Shown: piece after piece, positions 6,204-8,256 of the stretch
Layout: every line of letters begins with the position of its first letter
How positions within the stretch are numbered: position 1 is the stretch's first letter
Source of the DNA: Bacillota bacterium
Lineage (GTDB): Bacteria > Bacillota > Clostridia > Christensenellales > CAG-138
NCBI GenBank assembly: GCA_023393045.1
Contig: JAEWMV010000071.1
Span: 1 to 8,256, forward strand
Length of the DNA stretch: 8,256 bases
Reading direction: 5' to 3'
The notes under the pieces: model-generated
Seen by the model: only the letters and a program-made list of their open reading frames with translations
Database searches by the model: none
Told to the model about the DNA's origin: nothing
Position numbers and translations under genes: made by a program

Positions 6204-6620
6204 TCACGCGATCGCCTTCGTGATTCCCCATACAAGCACGCCGAACAGGCCCCATATGAGCGAAAAGCGCAGGCATATCTGCCCCATGAAGTTATAGGGC
6301 ACGGCTGCGTAATCCCACACGTTGAGCTTAAGTTTTACGTTGACGACGAGACCGAAGGCGAGCTCCACCGCGCTGATCACCGCCGCGCCGCAAAGATACG
6401 CTGCCCACACCGGAACGTGGAAATTGGAAAAAATAAGGTAGAGCAGCATGGCGCAAAGCCCGCCCGCAAGCCCCATCGAGCAATGCGTGCGCCTTCGAAA
6501 GAGAAGCTCCAGCCCCATATAGCTCATGCCGCCGAATAAAAATACCAACGCCGCCATGCGCATAGTATCCGGCGGGCGCGGCGGGGTTATGCGGGCACGG
6601 CGGTTTTTCCATCCGGCCAT
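6204..6620 (-). CDS. CmpB-like 'putative ABC-transporter type IV' membrane protein
   Basis: This minus-strand protein has up to 138 residues and four predicted membrane helices, about 22-40, 51-66, 70-92 and 114-135. Its C-terminal part carries the pattern WDYAAVPYNFMGQICLRFS (102-120) followed by LIWGLFG, which is the hallmark of the family named 'putative ABC-transporter type IV' (CmpB-like). The family name is historical: no transport reaction is firmly established as far as I know, and no partner ATPase is adjacent. The start is uncertain. ATG at 6620 has only a weak, closely spaced AAGGG before it and an in-frame stop three codons upstream. Met20 and Met22 would remove a basic, Pro-rich leader and begin just before the first helix, but neither has a good Shine-Dalgarno sequence. 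The gene is divergent from the DUF6132 gene and convergent with the four-helix protein. Confidence 0.82.
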   Translation of the reverse strand: MAGWKNRRARITPPRPPDTMRMAALVFLFGGMSYMGLELLFRRRTHCSMGLAGGLCAMLLYLIFSNFHVPVWAAYLCGAAVISAVELAFGLVVNVKLKLNVWDYAAVPYNFMGQICLRFSLIWGLFGVLVWGITKAIA

Positions 6621-6682
6621 GAACCCTTAACGTAACAAACTCACGGAAGCAAAACGCCGCCTGATTTATGCTGAATAAAAAG

Positions 6683-6687
6683 GGAGG
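6683..6687 (+). promoter_or_regulatory. Ribosome binding site fixing the DUF6132 start
   Basis: GGAGG ends 10 bases before ATG 6698. The in-frame ATG at 6668 lies upstream of this site and has no Shine-Dalgarno sequence; starting there would add 10 residues not typical of the family. Confidence 0.8.
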
Positions 6688-6697
6688 ATCTTTTGGC

Positions 6698-6913
6698 ATG
6701 GAAAAATCAAACACGCAAAAATGGTTCTTTAAATATCTGCCTGTGGCGATACTTACGCTCGCCGGGGCGGCGGGCGGTTATCTCTACTACCGCTTCGTGG
6801 GCTGCGCCAGCGGCGCATGCCCTATCAGTGCGAACCCCGCCCTGTCCACGCTTTACGGCGGCGCGGTCGGCTTTCTTATCGGCAGCGCCGTCACGCCGGA
6901 TAAAGGGAAATGA
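6698..6913 (+). CDS. DUF6132-family small membrane protein
   Basis: This 71-residue protein has two membrane helices, about 13-31 and 49-65. Between them is the conserved motif YYRFVGCASGACPIS (30-44) followed by NPALSTLYGG. This pattern of two cysteines (36 and 41), with CPI and a downstream NP, is characteristic of DUF6132 proteins as I know them. The cysteines could form a redox pair, bind a metal or sulfur species, or bind nothing; the family's function is not established. The gene stands alone between a divergent neighbour and the next promoter at 6958-6986. A poor -10-like TATGCT lies at 6667-6672 without a clear -35, so its promoter is unclear. Confidence 0.85.
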   Translation: MEKSNTQKWFFKYLPVAILTLAGAAGGYLYYRFVGCASGACPISANPALSTLYGGAVGFLIGSAVTPDKGK

Positions 6914-6957
6914 CCCGCACGCAGAACAAATAGTTTAGCGCTTATACAGAAAAGGGA

Positions 6958-6986
6958 TTGCGCATTTTGCCGGTTGTGCCTATAAT
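6958..6986 (+). promoter_or_regulatory. Promoter for the metal-chelate importer genes
   Basis: A perfect -10 box TATAAT lies at 6981-6986 with TTGCGC at 6958-6963 as -35 (only TTG matches) and a 17-base spacer. Transcription would begin near 6993 and give a leader of about 49 bases. I see no convincing Fur box, cobalamin riboswitch or heme-regulator site; the leader is too short for a cobalamin riboswitch. Confidence 0.65.
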
Positions 6987-7041
6987 AAGGGAGGCGATAT
7001 CCTCATTTGAGTATAACGTATCTGATTGGACGGATTGAGAA

Positions 7042-8091
7042 ATGGAAAAGATACCCACGGAAATGGAGACGGCGCGCGGCAGCGCGCATAAAAAGCCCGT
7101 GCGTATGCTGCTGATACTGGCGGCCATACTCCTTTTTATTTTCCTCGCCTCCTTCTCACTGGGGCGTTACGGCGTACCCATAGGGGAGGTGGCGCGCATC
7201 CTTATAAACCGCGTGATCCCGCTTGAGGTCACGTGGACAAGCCAAATGGAGGCGGCCGTGGTCAACGTGCGGCTACCGCGCATCCTCATCGCCTGCCTCG
7301 TGGGCTGCTCGCTCTCCGCCGCGGGGACTTCCTATCAGGGCGTTTTTCAAAATCCCATGGCCTCGCCGGACATACTGGGCGCCTCCTCGGGCGCGGCGTT
7401 TGGCGCGGCGCTTGCGATACTTTTCGGCCTTTCCTCGCGCATGATCACCGTGTCCGCGTTCGCGTTCAGCATGGCGACGGTGCTGCTTGTGTTCCTCATC
7501 GCACAGCGCGCGCCGGGCCTTCGCGTGGTCAACCTCATACTAGCGGGCATCATGGTCGGCTCCCTCTTCACCGCGTGCACGTCGTACATCAAGCTCGTGG
7601 CCGACCCAAGCAACCAGCTCCCCGCCATCACCTATTGGCTCATGGGCAGCCTTTCCGGCTCCAAGCTGCATACGGTCGCCTACGCAGCAATACCCATGGC
7701 AATCGGCCTCGTTCCGCTCTACTTCCTGCGCTGGCGCATCAATCTGCTCACACTGGGCGATGAGGAGGCAAAAACCCTCGGCGTCAACACCAATGCGCTT
7801 CGCTTTGCCGTCATACTCTGCTCCACGCTCGTCACCGCTGCAAGCATCTCCGTCAGCGGCATGATCGGCTGGGTCGGTCTCGTGATCCCCCACCTTTCCC
7901 GCAAGCTCGTGGGCAGCAATTACCGCTATCTCATGCCCGCTTCCATGCTCGCGGGCGCGGCGTTCCTGCTGGTGGTGGACAATGTTTCAAGGAACCTTCT
8001 CGCGGTGGAAATCCCCATCGGCATCCTCACGGCCTTTATCGGCGCGCCGTTCTTCATCTACCTCATCTGCAAGCGAGAGAAAACGCTGTGA
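7042..8091 (+). CDS. FecCD/BtuC-family ABC transporter permease (iron-siderophore, heme or cobalamin uptake)
   Basis: This is a complete 349-residue permease with about ten hydrophobic segments, normal for the family. Diagnostic stretches are RLPRILIACLVGCSLSAAG (77-95), YQGVFQNPMASPDILGASSG (98-117), the LGDEEAKTLGVN coupling region (238-249) that contacts the ATPase, the GWVGLVIPHLSR motif (276-287) and the final EIPIGILTAFIGAPFF (323-338). Two copies form the channel through which a substrate-loaded binding protein delivers an iron chelate, heme or vitamin B12. The substrate cannot be told from the permease alone. A basic leader (about 20 residues) precedes the first helix. The Shine-Dalgarno sequence before 7042 is weak (GGACGGATTG region, 7028-7037), and no later ATG has a better one. 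The ATPase gene overlaps its last codons, and the binding-protein gene is not in the window. Confidence 0.96.
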   Translation: MEKIPTEMETARGSAHKKPVRMLLILAAILLFIFLASFSLGRYGVPIGEVARILINRVIPLEVTWTSQMEAAVVNVRLPRILIACLVGCSLSAAGTSYQGVFQNPMASPDILGASSGAAFGAALAILFGLSSRMITVSAFAFSMATVLLVFLIAQRAPGLRVVNLILAGIMVGSLFTACTSYIKLVADPSNQLPAITYWLMGSLSGSKLHTVAYAAIPMAIGLVPLYFLRWRINLLTLGDEEAKTLGVNTNALRFAVILCSTLVTAASISVSGMIGWVGLVIPHLSRKLVGSNYRYLMPASMLAGAAFLLVVDNVSRNLLAVEIPIGILTAFIGAPFFIYLICKREKTL

Positions 8092-8256
8092 GCATTTATG
8101 TTGAAAAACTCGGCTTCTCCTACGGCGAGCGCCCGGTGCTCACGGACGTTTCCTTCGGCGCGGGGAACGGGAGCCTGCTCGCCGTGCTCGGCCCCAACGG
8201 CGTGGGCAAGACCACGCTCTTTCGCTGCATACTCGGCCTTTTGCACGGCTATACGG
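8088..8256 (+). CDS. FecE/BtuD-type ABC transporter ATP-binding protein (partial, runs off right edge)
   Basis: The gene starts at GTG 8088, overlapping the permease stop as GTGA by 4 bases, a sign of translational coupling. Fifty-six residues are visible and they stay in frame to the edge. They show the A-loop region (FSYGERPVL, 10-18) and a Walker A P-loop GPNGVGKTTL (35-44) with Lys41, the ATP-binding lysine. The rest (Q-loop, signature, Walker B, H-loop) lies beyond the window. It should power the adjacent permease as a homodimer on the cytoplasmic face. No ATG alternative sits near the start. Confidence 0.93.
   Translation, partial: MSIYVEKLGFSYGERPVLTDVSFGAGNGSLLAVLGPNGVGKTTLFRCILGLLHGYT

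Noticed and set aside
6987..7041. Fur box or riboswitch in the importer leader
   Set aside because: No GATAATGATAATC-like 19-base match is visible, and the leader of about 49 bases is too short for a cobalamin riboswitch.

Overview
The window looks like chromosomal DNA from a GC-rich, anaerobic, Gram-positive-type bacterium, most likely a Clostridia-class Firmicute. The clues are strong GGAGG ribosome binding sites, sigma-70/A-type promoters, an NlpC/P60 cell-wall peptidase with a peptidoglycan-binding domain, a lipobox lipoprotein, a DUF6132 protein, and a flavodiiron protein, which is a typical O2/NO scavenging enzyme of strict anaerobes. This taxonomic call is an inference; the window holds no rRNA or other phylogenetic marker.

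Layout. (1) 1-703, minus strand: the N-terminal part of an NlpC/P60 peptidase, cut by the left edge. (2) 704-904: a divergent intergenic region with three back-to-back inverted repeats and a good promoter for the rightward genes. (3) 905-2113: a complete flavodiiron protein. It is followed after only 15 bases by (4) 2129-4627, an 832-residue MalT-type LuxR-family STAND regulator. The two are probably one transcript. (5) 4628-4765: a leader with two hairpins, one terminator-like. (6) 4766-5584: a lipoprotein with a duplicated beta-rich domain, closed by a strong intrinsic terminator at 5605-5635. (7) 5774-6193: a four-helix membrane protein with its own promoter, convergent with (8) 6204-6620 on the minus strand, a CmpB-like 'ABC transporter type IV' membrane protein. 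(9) 6698-6913: a 71-residue DUF6132 membrane protein. (10) 7042-8091: a FecCD-type permease of a metal-chelate (siderophore, heme or cobalamin) importer. It overlaps by 4 bases (11) its ATPase, cut by the right edge.

How they work together. Two units are clear: the flavodiiron protein plus regulator pair, which suggests a stress-responsive detoxification unit, and the permease plus ATPase pair of an iron or cobalamin-type uptake system whose binding protein must lie outside the window. The remaining genes are single-gene units with no obvious shared pathway. I see no CRISPR array, tRNA, rRNA, insertion sequence or prophage cluster. The least explained items are the structured 746-812 region, the duplicated-domain lipoprotein, and the regulator's substituted ATPase motifs.
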